Origin: Plakobranchus ocellatus
Lineage: Eukaryota > Mollusca > Gastropoda > Plakobranchidae
Direction of reading: 5' to 3'
NCBI GenBank assembly: GCA_019648995.1
Contig: BLXT01003003.1
Span: 1,836,862-1,868,533, forward strand
Length of the DNA stretch: 31,672 nucleotides
In this document: positions 1-10,271 of the stretch, piece after piece
Position numbering within the stretch: position 1 is the first letter of the stretch
Layout of the letters: each line of letters begins with the position of its first letter
Position numbers and translations under genes: made by a program
The notes under the pieces: model-generated
Database searches by the model: none
What the model was told of the DNA's origin: nothing
The model's input: only the letters and a program-made list of their open reading frames with translations

Positions 1-387
1 TTACGCTAAGCTAGACTAGTGTTAGAAACCTGGCAAGGCATGCACTCACTTGAACGCCAATCATCGGAAACTTCCGATTCTATATTAATGACGAACATGA
101 TGTAAACAAACGGGACCACAGAAGTTAAGTAGTGCCGATGAGTGTTTGCAAATTCCAAAATTAATGTAGATCTAGGTCTAGATATAGAATTTCTAAATCT
201 GTTTCACAAAGCAAGGGCTTTGATGGCCAAGGCATGGCCTGGACTTGTACTCTTGTAGGTTTATCAGCTCTTTTTCGTTTGTTCCCACTACCACTTTTTA
301 TATAGCTATGATATTTGATAGGAACAAACGAAATAGCTCCAAATTGTGTATATTATGTGTGAAAATAGTACCATTTCATTATAACTT

Positions 388-447
388 GGTAAAAGTGCAT
401 TTTAGGTGCGTAAATTATGAACTCACCGAGTAGGAATACTATGTATA
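388..447 (+). repeat. Dispersed repeat terminus, left copy (inverted partner at 7410-7469)
   Basis: The 60 bases beginning GGTAAAAGTGCATTTTAGG match the reverse complement of 7410-7469 at 57 of 60 positions by eye. In both copies similarity starts abruptly at the GGTAAAAG end, which suggests that this is an element boundary. The rest of 1-1085 shows no supportable gene. Confidence 0.7.
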
Positions 448-964
448 AATTATTAAACGAGTACGAATATATCATATAGAATAGGTATTCGTGCGGCCCT
501 ATTAACTCCCTTGAATAAAATAGAGACTTGATTCTATCGGAAACGTGGGATAATCCTGGTGTTGGCCCGCGATTCAGTATCGATACTAAAATGTAGTATT
601 ACTGTAACTCAGCTACAGTGAAGACAACCCAGTACGATTACTACTGACCTAATACTAGGTAAGAGAGGACGAGTTTTGCTGGCTAACGGTGGGTAGACAA
701 TGTGGCGCGCGCGTGAGAGAGACAAACTGTGAGCACTGAACGCGGGCCAACGGCTGGAACAGATACAATGCAACACAACTTTCGCAATGCGACTCATCTT
801 CCTCTAGCTGAAGAGGGTCCTACTTTTGGGGAATTATACAGGTAAATGGGGCTTGGTATTTATGGGGGTGAAAAGGTTGGGGATGTTTTCATGCAGAATC
901 GGCGGGCCAACGGCTGGAGTAGATTATAATGAATTTTAATGATGATTGGTTTTGGGCCTTCGTT

Positions 965-984
965 GAGAGAGAGAGAGAGAGAGA
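965..984 (+). repeat. (GA)10 microsatellite
   Basis: An uninterrupted GA dinucleotide run follows CGTT. It is a simple sequence repeat with no evident role. Confidence 0.9.
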
Positions 985-1085
985 TACTGCTAGCAGCCTA
1001 CCTTTTTTCCACAAAGTTACTGAAAATCCTTGTCATCACTTATGTCTGCGATCCGAGAGGGTTATGAGGCTTTATGTGTTTTTTT

Positions 1086-2368
1086 TTATATTGCCTGGTA
1101 ATCAGGCAGACAGCAAAGGTTTTCTTTGGTTCCTCTTCGCTTCCTTTGTCTGCACTGATTTGGGTTAGGTACTGATGGACCGGCTGATGGTTCAAACTGA
1201 TTTAGGTCAGATGGACCAGCTGAAGGTTCACGAATTGGTTCGGGTGCTGCAGATTCAATTTGAGGTTCCAAAATTAATGAGGGTTGTGCCTGACAATCGT
1301 CACCATTCACTATTAATGAAACATCGGCGTATACCTCTGATCCGATCCAATCGTGAAATATTGGCTTTTGAGCACTATAAGTGCATGGGCCGGTCAGAGG
1401 AAAGAAAGTCTTTAAATCTCGAAAAAATTCACTCAAAATATTGGAGCTGTTGCGCCAGTTCCTCCATAATATTTCACAAAGATGGCTCTCTTTGTGCCAT
1501 AAATTTTTTTAAAATGTTGCTTGGTATGCGCCCAGGCACCTTCAATTCTGTTAGTATGGGCCTCCACTTGGGCGTTTGTGTGTGTATTCACATAAATCTG
1601 TTTAAAATTTGTTTTATGTATCGCTGTAAAATGTTCAAAACCGTAATCGTTTAGGTGGCAATAAGATGCCCAGCCGTCGGAAAAAATCCTACTCCCTGGT
1701 GCCACAAATTTTTTTTATAATGGGTACAAGAGTTGTTTTGTCACGGCTGTTGACTGGCACTAAAATAAGCTTATTCGTGGCGCCCTCCACTAGTCCGAAA
1801 GTCCAAATGTGTCAGCCCTTAGGTTGTCCTCGGTTGTATTTAATCTTTGTGTCGAATAAAGCCTCATCGATTTCAATTTCACAGCGCAGCACTGTGTTCG
1901 AATATTGCCGATAAGCAACTTCGACAAAAACGTCTCTTACAAAATTGCCCCAATCAACAGCAGTGCTACCGTAAGCAATGCCTGCTTCCGTTGAGCAGCG
2001 GCGGAGAGAGGAGCCAAAAATGTAATTTCTAATAAAAACAAAAATATTTCGTATGTCTATTTGAGAGTTCTCAAAAAATGAATTTTTTGTTACCGAAAAA
2101 TCGTGATTTTTATTTGTTTTGCATCTAAAAATATATGGGATGCGCCGGTTTTCTCTATTTGAAAGTTAAATTGACTGTTACATTTGGGACATTTAAAACT
2201 ATGTTCTGATGCCAATAGACCAGCAGAAATGAGCCACTTGTAAAACAGTTGGTCAGGCAAATTAAGCACTGTAAAAAAGTTAAATGGGTTGTACAAGTCC
2301 TCGATTTCTACTGAGTTCGGATCAGTTTTCCGTCTCCAAAATTTCCAGCCATTGATCCAAGAGATCAT
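1086..2368 (-). pseudogene. Merlin (IS1595/ISXO2-like) DNA transposase, broken copy 1
   Basis: Reading on the minus strand, the N-terminal block (2368-2090) carries a zinc-ribbon-like CPKC. After a frame change, the next block reads NSFFENSQI, then AVDWGNFVRD, then EIDEALFDTKIKYNRG, the last being the Merlin motif with the first catalytic Asp. A TGA interrupts the frame at 1812-1814, just before HIWTFGLVEG. A second frame change lies in the eight-T run 1709-1716, before IFSDGW (second Asp). The third acidic motif is HTNRIEGAW. Another shift near 1436 leads into a C-terminal tail rich in Pro, Ser and Glu with a repeated EPSAGPS. The family normally encodes about 250-350 residues with a DDE domain that cuts and pastes the element. 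Core motifs are well kept, so decay is recent or some shifts are sequence errors. Terminal inverted repeats were not found. Confidence 0.87.
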
Positions 2369-2399
2369 GTTTATACAAAAAAAAACACACTGACGAACT

Positions 2400-4486
2400 A
2401 ATTATAAATAGCAATAACGCAATAACAATGTAATTAAAAACTGATGATAATAACTTATTTTCCAATCAAATAATTGCTCAGAAACAGTTCACAAAAGAAA
2501 TCCAAATAATTGAATAACGCTGTCCAGTTAGTTGTACAGAAGCAGTGCACAGAAAGAAAGACGCTAAGAAAATGGACAAAATCGCGCCAAATCTTGAGGT
2601 AGCATCACCAATCAGGTGAATCTTTAATGAGTTGGAGATGGGGAGGGAAGGGGGAGAACAATTCTTTTTAGACACCATAGCCCTTATCATTTCACTTTCT
2701 TTTAATTGGTCAATTCATTGATAGTTCAGAAGAGAAAGTGGCACATAACGCAGCGCGCTGACTCATGGTGTGATACACCAATAGGACTCTAGACTAGCCA
2801 CAAGTCCACTATAGCATACGGCGATAGATGAACGGCATGAGCAATTTTGCTTTTTTGATAGAATTTTTTATTCTATTTCAATATTTGCAGACCTTTTTAA
2901 TATTTTGTTTTGGCCATTGTAATCGTCTGTTTTGAGGACCTTTTTATTTTTTTTGGTTTTGATTGGGTACATGGCTATTGTTTTCTGCACACACACGCAC
3001 GCTCATCAGCCTCCCCTCCCCTCCCCCCACAAACACACTTACAAAAGCTCATTAGCCTTCGCGGTGCCGATCAGCAGGCCCACGCGGCCAACGAAAACTA
3101 GAAAGAAGTGAGGAGTAGGGGAGGGGCAGGATATTGGCATGTGGAAGCGAAACAGATGTTGCGGGCCAACGCCTGGAGTAGAACTACAAGCTCATCAGCC
3201 TTCGTTGACCAGCCCCTGGAGTAGACATAGAAACAATTGAGGAGTAGGGGTTGGGTACTTGTTGTGGTAGTGATTTTTCGCCTGGAGTTGAAATATAGCA
3301 ATGCCACACGATAGCGATGCCATTGGGGGTAGACCAAAGTGGGAGCAAGGCAAAACTGACAGAAAGAAAAAGTGTAATATAGTAGTCGATACCAAAGATT
3401 AGATATTGTTATATTCAGCGGGTCTCGATTATCTTAGTAGCGGGTCAACGCCAGGATTATGCCAGAAACGTAATGCTCATATACCGGGAAGAAGAGAATA
3501 ATCATTTTAATTTTCATTGAGAGGAAACATGCATGATTTTTGTATTGTAATATGAAATTTGCGTTGAAACGAATATAGAAATGGATCGAAATATGCTTCG
3601 TTGACTTAGAGTACTCTTAAGAAAGGCCCAGATTTAGCTGGAAGGCTGAGAAGGCTAATACTTCTACGCTCTAATTCAAAACAGTTTCTGCAAGATGGGC
3701 TATGTTTTTTTCAGCGTTAAAACCTTATTAATATATATATGAACAGAGGACGGAATTTCATGCATTGTAGTCTACTAAAATAGGCCTAATGATATCAAGA
3801 AAGGTACGTATAGATTAAGAAATACAGTATCTAATCTAGATTTATGATCAATACAATATCAGGTACTACAATTTTTTTTATTGCTTATAGGCTTAGCAAG
3901 TGAGTCAGGACGAAGAAAAGAAGCCTATATATTATGTCAAAACAAATTTATATAATGTAAATACCAACATCGATCCCATACCCGATTTTTTAGAAACGAT
4001 TTCAATCAATGTATGTTTAAAAGCATTTTAGAAATAAGATAGCAACATTTAAATCCCTTCTATGTAACATTGCAACATTGAAATTAAATTTTATTTTCAC
4101 GCTTTACTTTTATTCATTTTTAAAGCTGGCCCTTTACAAATTTCTGTGCAGCTAGAGCTTAATTTTTTAGGAGCAGTTACATTAGCAGTTTGTTTTTCTC
4201 GATCTTGAATTAATGTGTAATTAATGGCTGGGGAAGAAGTGGGGGTGAAGATGCTGCACAATGGTTTGTTTCTATAATTATTATGATGAATAATTTTTTT
4301 AACAGGTATTGTAAGAAAACAGGGTTTATTCTAAGTTTTGTATTTTAAATTACATTGTGATTACCTGTGTTACATGCACGAAATTTATGTAACAAATCAT
4401 ATTTATTATTATACATTTATCTAGATCTACATTTTTTAAAGTGATAGGAATTATAATGAAACATTCAATAATAACATTGCTTGCCT
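2400..4486. other. No gene seen (two AT-rich stretches, motif cluster, C-rich patch)
   Basis: Nothing here supports a coding region. Short open frames near 2478-2690 and 2910-3395 lack family motifs and overlap low-complexity or motif-cluster sequence. A CCCCTCC-rich patch lies around 3009-3030. One TAGGCCTA octamer lies at 3781-3788. Confidence 0.6.
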
Positions 4487-5399
4487 TTATAGGGGGTAAT
4501 TGTCAGCTATAATCTTTAGCATAGTGAGAAACATGTCTTCCTCACGAAACCTATTGCGCAAGAGGAATTCATGGAGATAAGAGGGAAACAGATCCTGGGA
4601 TGTGCCAAACTGTCTGCGCAATTTTCTTTTAGCGCGCATCCACATATTCTCTACGTGTTCTGTGTGGATGTCTGGATCATCCGGGTCCACAAAATGTTGT
4701 TGATGAATAACAACTGAGTGGAGGTAGATTCGGACTCCAATCTAGTCTATGTATGCATATGCGGGCCAGCCATCAGATATTATGTGGGAACCAGGCAGGA
4801 TGTGATGTCGAATCAGTGGTTCCAGGGTTGCCGCCATGTGGTCAGGTACCTCATTCAGGAAGCACTTTCCTGTATTAACGTTCTATACCTCCGATGACCC
4901 AGTGGCCTTCTCTCCACTGTCCCTTGTGATATTTTCTGTGAAAATACTTCGACTCCTCAATCTCAATGACCACTGGGTCTCCATTGGCATCCATGCCACT
5001 AATTTCGTCTGGATTGTTTGCCAGCCATGTTTCGCATTCTTCCCGAAGAAAGTTGCACCAGTCAACAATTGTGTGGTTCGTGTCAATGCTGGTCTCATGT
5101 TTTATCACAGCCTGTGACATGTCGTAACTCCAGCAGTAGATCAGAATGACAATTTGCTGCATAGTAAGATGACTACCAGAGAAAAAAGAACCGTCACGCA
5201 ACAACTTTCGTGTCTTACATGTACTGCAGTACCATCTCTTGCCGTCAATACTTCCAGCTTGCACATTTATGGGGCATTGTTGACGGCATAGACATGCCAT
5301 AGTGTTTCTCACTAATCCACGTTCCGTTAGCCGTAGCAAACAGGTGTCTGTGTCAGCAATAATTATGTGAAAGCAATGCAGCCAGGTTGAAAACTTCAT
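4487..5399 (-). pseudogene. Merlin (IS1595/ISXO2-like) DNA transposase, broken copy 2
   Basis: The minus strand gives a nearly continuous Merlin transposase. From an ATG at 5399 it reads through two zinc-ribbon-like pairs (CLCRQQC and CSTCK), then GSFFSGSHLTMQQI, VDWCNFLREECE, EIEESKYFHRKYHKGQ and HWVIGGIER. A stop at 4875-4877 with a one-base frame change follows, then HIISDGWPAYAY, an in-frame TAG at 4742-4744, and finally HTEHVENMWMRAK with a family-typical C-terminus ending at 4487. At the first acidic position the usual EIDES reads EIEES (GAG codon), so the catalytic Asp appears replaced by Glu. Only one shift and one stop break the roughly 300-codon frame. The two copies differ clearly in sequence (for example HTNRIEGAW versus HTEHVENMW), so they are separate families rather than a recent duplication. 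No TIRs were identified. Confidence 0.9.
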
Positions 5400-6810
5400 T
5401 TCGATTTTGCATTGGAATTACTGTGTGTGGTGGGAGAATCTCAGATGGTGCACAAGGTCGACCAGCCATGATGGAAACGGAAAATGGACGTAAGCACGCC
5501 AACACATGATGCCTCATTTGCAGGCCTGCCCACTTGTCCCGATTTAATCGGGACGTCTCGAATTTTGGTGAAGTTCATGATTTCACAATTGAGGATAACA
5601 ATATCCCATTTTTCCAATAAGCTTAGTGCATCCAGGGAAAAATTCCAACCATGGCGCCTTTTCAATGACCATTACCTGGTTTGTCAGGTGGTTAAGCTGA
5701 AATGGGGCACATATATATGTAAATAAAGCCGAATTTCCGTTAGATGTACACATAATCTGTTTAGAGTTCGGAGTCTTAGAATTTCATTATAGAGCCATGA
5801 TTAACATTTCAAAGCTGCAGAAAGAAAGGCTTTTAAAGTTAGTGATTTGGCTTTTTTTTCTGAAGTTAAGCATGGGAGAATGGATTTCAAATTTAAAAAG
5901 GCACAAGAACTGAAAGTAGGCACCCAAAACCCACCTGGCGAGCTCAAATAGAAGTAAAGCAACCATTCTTTTCACACAGAATCAGATGAAATTTAGATAA
6001 GATTATAATTTATCAAAACCTTTCAATAGAGATTTCAATTTACTGTAATTTCATGTTGGAGAAAAATTCCAAATGAGGAAAAAAAACTATTTCAAAATTT
6101 ACAGTTACGAAAACCTGTTGGCCGCAAAAAAGTGCTGTTCCTGTCAGCGCCATGCAAATTATGTTCCTGGCTCCTAGATACTCATTTGCCTAAATGAATG
6201 CCGGTTAATCTCAGATATCTTAGGTCTTGATTGGAAGACAAAAAGTTTTTAAAAACCCTTAAGTTTTTGAGAAAAAGGGCAAAATTTTAGCATTTTTTTT
6301 CAATATACCGGCATCAAAATTATCCGGTTCGAAAAATCATTCAATTTTCTTTTCAATATAAAAAAAAAATTGTTTACAAGATCGTCACGGTGTAAATTTA
6401 ACCGACAAAAGAAAACAATGACCTTGCCGTTTCCTGGCTATTTCAGTGTGGCCCTGAACCTGCATAGTGTATGAAATGGCAAATCTAGCCAACGGTCAAC
6501 TTGAGTGGGTGATGTAGTGTTTCCCCGTGCATGGAATGGATTATCAAGGCCTCAATGCCGCCATTTTTTTCCCTTCCCACTCTGCCACTAGGCTATGCCT
6601 GCCTGAGTAGAATTCAGAACGGGAGGACACAAGTGTGTCGATCTTACCTGTTCTCTTTTTATCTGGCGCCATCTTTTTCTCTTGAGAGGTCCTGTTGCCG
6701 CATCTAAGTCACAGATTTCAATACTATTCATTTTGTAAAAGAAACCCTAGAGTGTCTTAAATGCCTGTGGGCGGTATGGATGAAAATTTTGTACGGGGTG
6801 AGTAGGGGGC
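5400..6810. other. No gene seen
   Basis: Apart from the 19-base palindrome, this stretch shows only short open frames without motifs and A- or T-rich runs. The 5' end of the second Merlin element probably lies within the first few hundred bases, but its border could not be fixed. Confidence 0.55.
5536..5554. repeat. Perfect 19-base palindrome
   Basis: GTCCCGATT and AATCGGGAC form nine-base perfect arms around a single T. It stands alone just upstream of the second Merlin frame. It could be a remnant of a palindromic MITE or a transposon end; no partner copy was seen in this window. Confidence 0.7.
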
Positions 6811-7015
6811 GGTGTTGGTGGCACATTGGATAGCCAACCTGTCTTAAGATCTACAAGTATCCCTCTGTTGGGGGTTTGAGCCCTGCTACCGGTACAGTGG
6901 CTGAACGAGGGGCTGAAATCCTGAGATCACCTTGCTGTAGACTGGCTATAATGCAAATCCAAAACCGAATCTGTCTTTGCCCTGGGTCGGTAAATAATTC
7001 TCAAACACAAACACA
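6811..7015 (+). mobile_element. tRNA-derived SINE with LINE-related tail
   Basis: A pol III promoter of tRNA type is visible. The A-box-like TGGCACATTGG is at 6819-6829, and the B-box-like GGTTTGAGCCC is at 6873-6883. The spacing is close to that in tRNA genes, but the sequence does not fold as an intact tRNA. About 30 bases further on, GAAATCCTGAGATCACC (6915-6931) followed by TAGACTGGCTATA resembles the 3' tail of the LINE at 17283-18999, where GAAACCCTGAGATCACC is at 18945-18961. A CA-rich tail follows. SINEs often borrow a partner LINE's tail to recruit its reverse transcriptase. Exact borders and target-site duplications were not resolved. Confidence 0.65.
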
Positions 7016-7237
7016 ATTACACGCATTCACTTCACAACATTCATTTTTATTATATATAATGGTATTTTTAGAGCTCCTACAATTTCCACACACCAATACT
7101 ATAGTATGGTATGTTTTAATGCCATGTATATGTTAAAATAGAAATGTCCCTATTAAATTTTGTGAAGCAAATCCCAATTTTTTACTCTAGACCTTTTCGC
7201 CTTCAACATTTTCAAGTAGGCACTCCTGCACTTGAGT

Positions 7238-7469
7238 CTAATAATTTACTCACCTAAAATGCACTTGTTCGTGCAATAAAGTGCATAAATTATGCACCTT
7301 AACTGCATCATTACCAGCAAAACATTACACAGTGGTTTCCCTTCGCTCTCAAATGACTCGGCAAAGGAAATAAATAGAATATTCGGTCGAACAATAACCG
7401 AATACTGAGTATACGCAGTATTCGTACTCGGTGAGTTCATAATTTACGCACCTAAAATGCACTTTTACC
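7238..7469 (-). repeat. Palindrome-rich dispersed repeat, right copy
   Basis: The part 7410-7469 is the inverted partner of 388-447. The word AAGTGCATTTTAGGTG occurs again, in the same orientation, at about 7252-7266 (minus strand). Internal palindromes include GTGCATAA-A-TTATGCAC near 7281, ATTCGGT/ACCGAAT near 7381 and GAATACTG/CAGTATTC near 7400. The boundary at 7469 abuts the 39-bp minisatellite directly. Confidence 0.6.
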
Positions 7470-7756
7470 CCAGAGCTCTGGTCCATCTAGCCAAGGTGGC
7501 TAGGGAGACCAGAGTTCTGGTCTGTCTAGCCAAGATAGCTAGGGAGACCAGAGTTCAGGTCCGTCTAGCCAACGTGGCTAGGGAGACCAGAGTTCTGGTC
7601 TGTCTAGCCAAGGTGGTTAGGGAAACCAGAGTTCTGATCTGTGTAGCCATGGTGGATAGGGAGACCAGAGTTCTGGTCTGTCTAGCCAAGGTGGTTAGGG
7701 AAACCAGAGTTCTGATCTGTGTAGCCATGGTGGATAGAGAGACTAGAGTTTTGGTC
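7470..7756 (+). repeat. 39-bp minisatellite made of two hairpins per unit
   Basis: Units start at 7470, 7509, 7548, 7587, 7626, 7665, 7704 and 7743 with no indel, giving about 7.4 copies. The consensus unit consists of AGACCAGA-GT-TCTGGTCT, a GT spacer, CTAGCCA-AGG-TGGCTAG and a GG spacer, so nearly every base is in one of two perfect hairpins. Units 7587-7664 and 7665-7742 form a 78-bp dimer repeated with a single difference, showing recent unequal exchange. As 39 is divisible by three and few stops arise, a 157-codon frame (plus) and a 67-codon frame (minus) run through it. I regard those as by-products, not genes. Confidence 0.93.
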
Positions 7757-8125
7757 AACCAATCAAGATGTTCAGGAGACTTCTGCCTGGTGAAGCCAAA
7801 TGCTAAAATTAACCAGGAAAGATTTTGTATGGGGGAAAATAATGGTCATCTACAGAGTTTTCTCTTCCCCCCTCTTTTTTTATCCTCATGCTATTTGTTT
7901 AACTCTTCCTTAAGAAGATGGCACGCATAGGGTGTTAACGTTGCATATGCTGCAGAAAGTATGCCTTTAGCTGTGTCAAAGTCTGGGCGAAACACTTCGC
8001 TTCTCAGGCTCATCTCATGCACTTTCCTCCTCATCTGTATTTCAACATTCTTGTGAAAAGCAACTAACGATTTGAAACAGACGGATATAGATGTCTCAGA
8101 AATACTTACAGTTTTTAGGGCTCTA

Positions 8126-8950
8126 TTATGTCTTTTTGTTTGTTTTATTGCCCCAAGTCAATAAATTATTTGTTTTACATTTGGCCCAGGTGTTAAAAAC
8201 TGGGATCCAATTTTTTGCCACATACATTTTTAATGGGCCATCAGGAATCTCTTGGTAAGCTTCCCAAAAACCTGCTCCACCCGCACACATGAGCATCTTT
8301 CTCACTAGTTCTTGCATTCTCTTTTGCACTCCTTTCATACAATATTTCGTACTGCATCATGCAACGTTTTCAATACATAAAAACGACAAAGAACAATATT
8401 ACATGTGGGCATGGTCTGCTTTACAGCCCCAGTCTCACTCGCACCTTTATCCACAACAACAGTTTTTACATTCACACCCTTATTTTTTCTGACAAATTCA
8501 CTAAACAGGACAGACAAAGTTTTAACCATTTTCTCATCCCTCACACACGCATACCCTACACAATGCCCAGCACTATCGCCGTCCACTATTATGAACACAA
8601 CAACTGGATAACCAAACAAATTTAAACAATAAGTGCTGTCAATATACAACACATCTAGATATGCTTTCAAAAGCAGTCTCATGTACGAGCTTTGAAAAAA
8701 TACAACTGGCACTTTTTTCCGATTCCACAAAAACACTGAAATGAGCACCAGGATCCTCTGCTACCATGTCTTGTAATGTTTTCCACACTTGCTCCTCTAC
8801 AGGGTGACCTTCAGTTTTTTCAGCCTCTGCCTTCTGCCGAAGATTGTGTAGATCTTTTGTCTTTACCTGCTTGTCTGTAACAGGACAAGAGCAAAATGTT
8901 AAGCTTAAAGTAAAATATTGATAAATTGAGGCTTTGGATCTAAATTTCAT
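8126..8950 (-). pseudogene. MULE/ZSWIM-type transposase core
   Basis: On the minus strand the first block reads KTKDLHNLRQKAEAE, a family-typical entry into the catalytic domain. It then runs through EDPGAHFSVFVES, shifts frame near 8715 (a run of T on the plus strand), and continues as VPVVFFQSS and DVLYIDSTYCLNLFGYPV. IDSTY holds the first catalytic Asp. VVVDKGASE follows with a second acidic site, then NIVLCRFYVLKTLHDAVR, where the usual FHVLK histidine is Tyr. A stop and frame change at about 8335 precede the last block, which has NWIPVFNTWA and ends at 8126. This matches the MULE-type DDE domain found in Mutator transposases and the domesticated ZSWIM proteins. A possible splice acceptor (pyrimidine-rich, ending TTACAG) lies just upstream of DKQVKTKDL near 8879. 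Two shifts argue for a pseudogene unless they are sequence errors. Confidence 0.8.
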
Positions 8951-10109
8951 ATTTTACTGTATTCGTGCATTGGGATATGGCAACTAGTTTTAGCTAATAA
9001 GAACTTCAAAGTATTAAAAACCTGCACAATGAGCAGTAAAACTGCACATACAATTCGTGAAAATTTATGCTAAAATAAGAATGACAAAACCACTGCTTAA
9101 AACAGTAAACTGTCTAATCTTAAACAATGTAAACATGTAAAAAAAATGTAAAAAAAAAAAAAAAAGAGTTCAAGCTCATGTTTAAAACTATTATTAATAT
9201 AGAATGTTTTAAGCTCTTTTTTGTGCTCTTCTTTTTGTTTCCCAAAAAAAAAAAGGAGTATGACCAATACTTTTATTCATGTCCATATCATGAAGCAAAC
9301 TTCAATCAAAACAAAGTTTTCATTGTAAATGTATGAATTTTTGCTTCTTTGTCATAATGTTGTTTCATTTTTTCAGCAATTCCTGGCATTTTTTGAGGTT
9401 CTAATAAGCATTTTTTCGTGATGGCAGGAATAAGCACCTATCTGTGATGAAACTTTGGATAAATGTGTGCACTGATATTTGATGCATACTATATGGTCAA
9501 AAAATTCCGGATCTATTTGTCTGTGGCATCATACAAAACTGTATGTTACTAAGAATAAAAAAAAAAAGGCATAAAACTAAGACAGCATAGAGAGGTGTTT
9601 CTTAGTATAATAATGTTACTAATGCACCATACCTGCCTGAAAGAAGTGGTATCTGTGCACATACTACTAATACTATATCATTATCCAGAAAAGTGGCATG
9701 CATAGTATTTATTCTGATATGTAGACCTACTGTTGTCACGGCGGTGAAAAGATTTTGAAGAAGGAAGAGCAGGTGAAGAAACAGCGAGGGAGAGGGAGTG
9801 TAGGAGATAAAAAGGGAGCGAAGAAGATGCTGGTTGAGATAAAGGAAGAGGAAAAGTAGGAAAATTATGTTTCCTTTTATCAGGTAGTGGGCTGCAAGGG
9901 CTTGGTTTTTGCGCATATTTATCCAGACCAAACCAAGGTGGTCCCAGGCTTTCAGGTCTTACATAAGGCCAGGATAACAGTGCCAGGGCTTGAACAGAGG
10001 TGTTCAAATTCCTAATCTGAAATAATAGTTTTAACCATATCTTTGTGCCTTTAAAAAGAGGTGCACCTGTAATATTAGGCTGCCACAAACTCTGAAAATA
10101 AGATGGGGA
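8951..10109. other. No coding feature supported (possible intron or insertion)
   Basis: This separates the MULE core from its likely N-terminal block. It is AT-rich with A runs at 9140-9166 and 9245-9254. A minus-strand open frame over 9681-9930 is purine-biased and serine/proline-rich with no family motif. It may be an intron or an unrelated insertion. Confidence 0.4.
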
Positions 10110-10271
10110 AAAAATGTGCTTTTTATGCTTCCCATAGTATGAAGTCTGGATATTTCGCACAGGGGCACCCAGCTCCATCATTCTTTTTACATCCTTTTCT
10201 TCGTCAACACTCAACTTGCGGTCCAAAACATACACACCATTTATAAAAAAGTAATATGAACATGAATACAT
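10110..10271 (-). pseudogene. Probable N-terminal block of the 8-kb MULE/ZSWIM-type gene
   Basis: The minus strand encodes LDRKLSVDEEKDVKRMMELG followed by APVRNIQ and YYGKHKKHI. This fits the helical segment that precedes the KDLYNLRQ motif in ZSWIM/MULE proteins, and the matching KTKDLHNLRQ begins at about 8879 on the same strand. An intron or insertion of about 1.2 kb would join them, but no convincing GT donor directly follows KHKKHI, so the join is inferred rather than seen. The open frame continues to 9681 without motifs. Confidence 0.45.

Larger units (their letters stand above)
552..3455. repeat. Cluster of GCGGGCCAACG-type motifs
   Basis: A short motif close to GCGGGCCAACGCCTGGAGTA recurs at 741-765, 901-925 and 3161-3183. 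Shorter or altered versions are at 3205-3225, 3279-3292 and 3440-3458, and one is reversed near 552-578. The words GCTCATCAGCCT and variants also recur at about 3000, 3047 and 3190. The motif was not seen elsewhere in the window except as short fragments. It surrounds the first Merlin copy. Its nature is unknown: it could be a decayed satellite or parts of a small element. Confidence 0.45.

Noticed and set aside
3098..3395. Two overlapping minus-strand frames
   Set aside because: They overlap the GCGGGCCAACG motif cluster and show no family resemblance.
6819..6890. Functional tRNA gene
   Set aside because: A- and B-box-like words are present but the cloverleaf arms do not pair properly and a SINE tail follows.
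7457..7930. 157-codon plus-strand frame and 67-codon minus-strand frame through the 39-bp array
   Set aside because: A 39-bp period keeps any frame open. The repeated RETRVLVCLAK string is what the hairpin unit spells, with no start context or homology.
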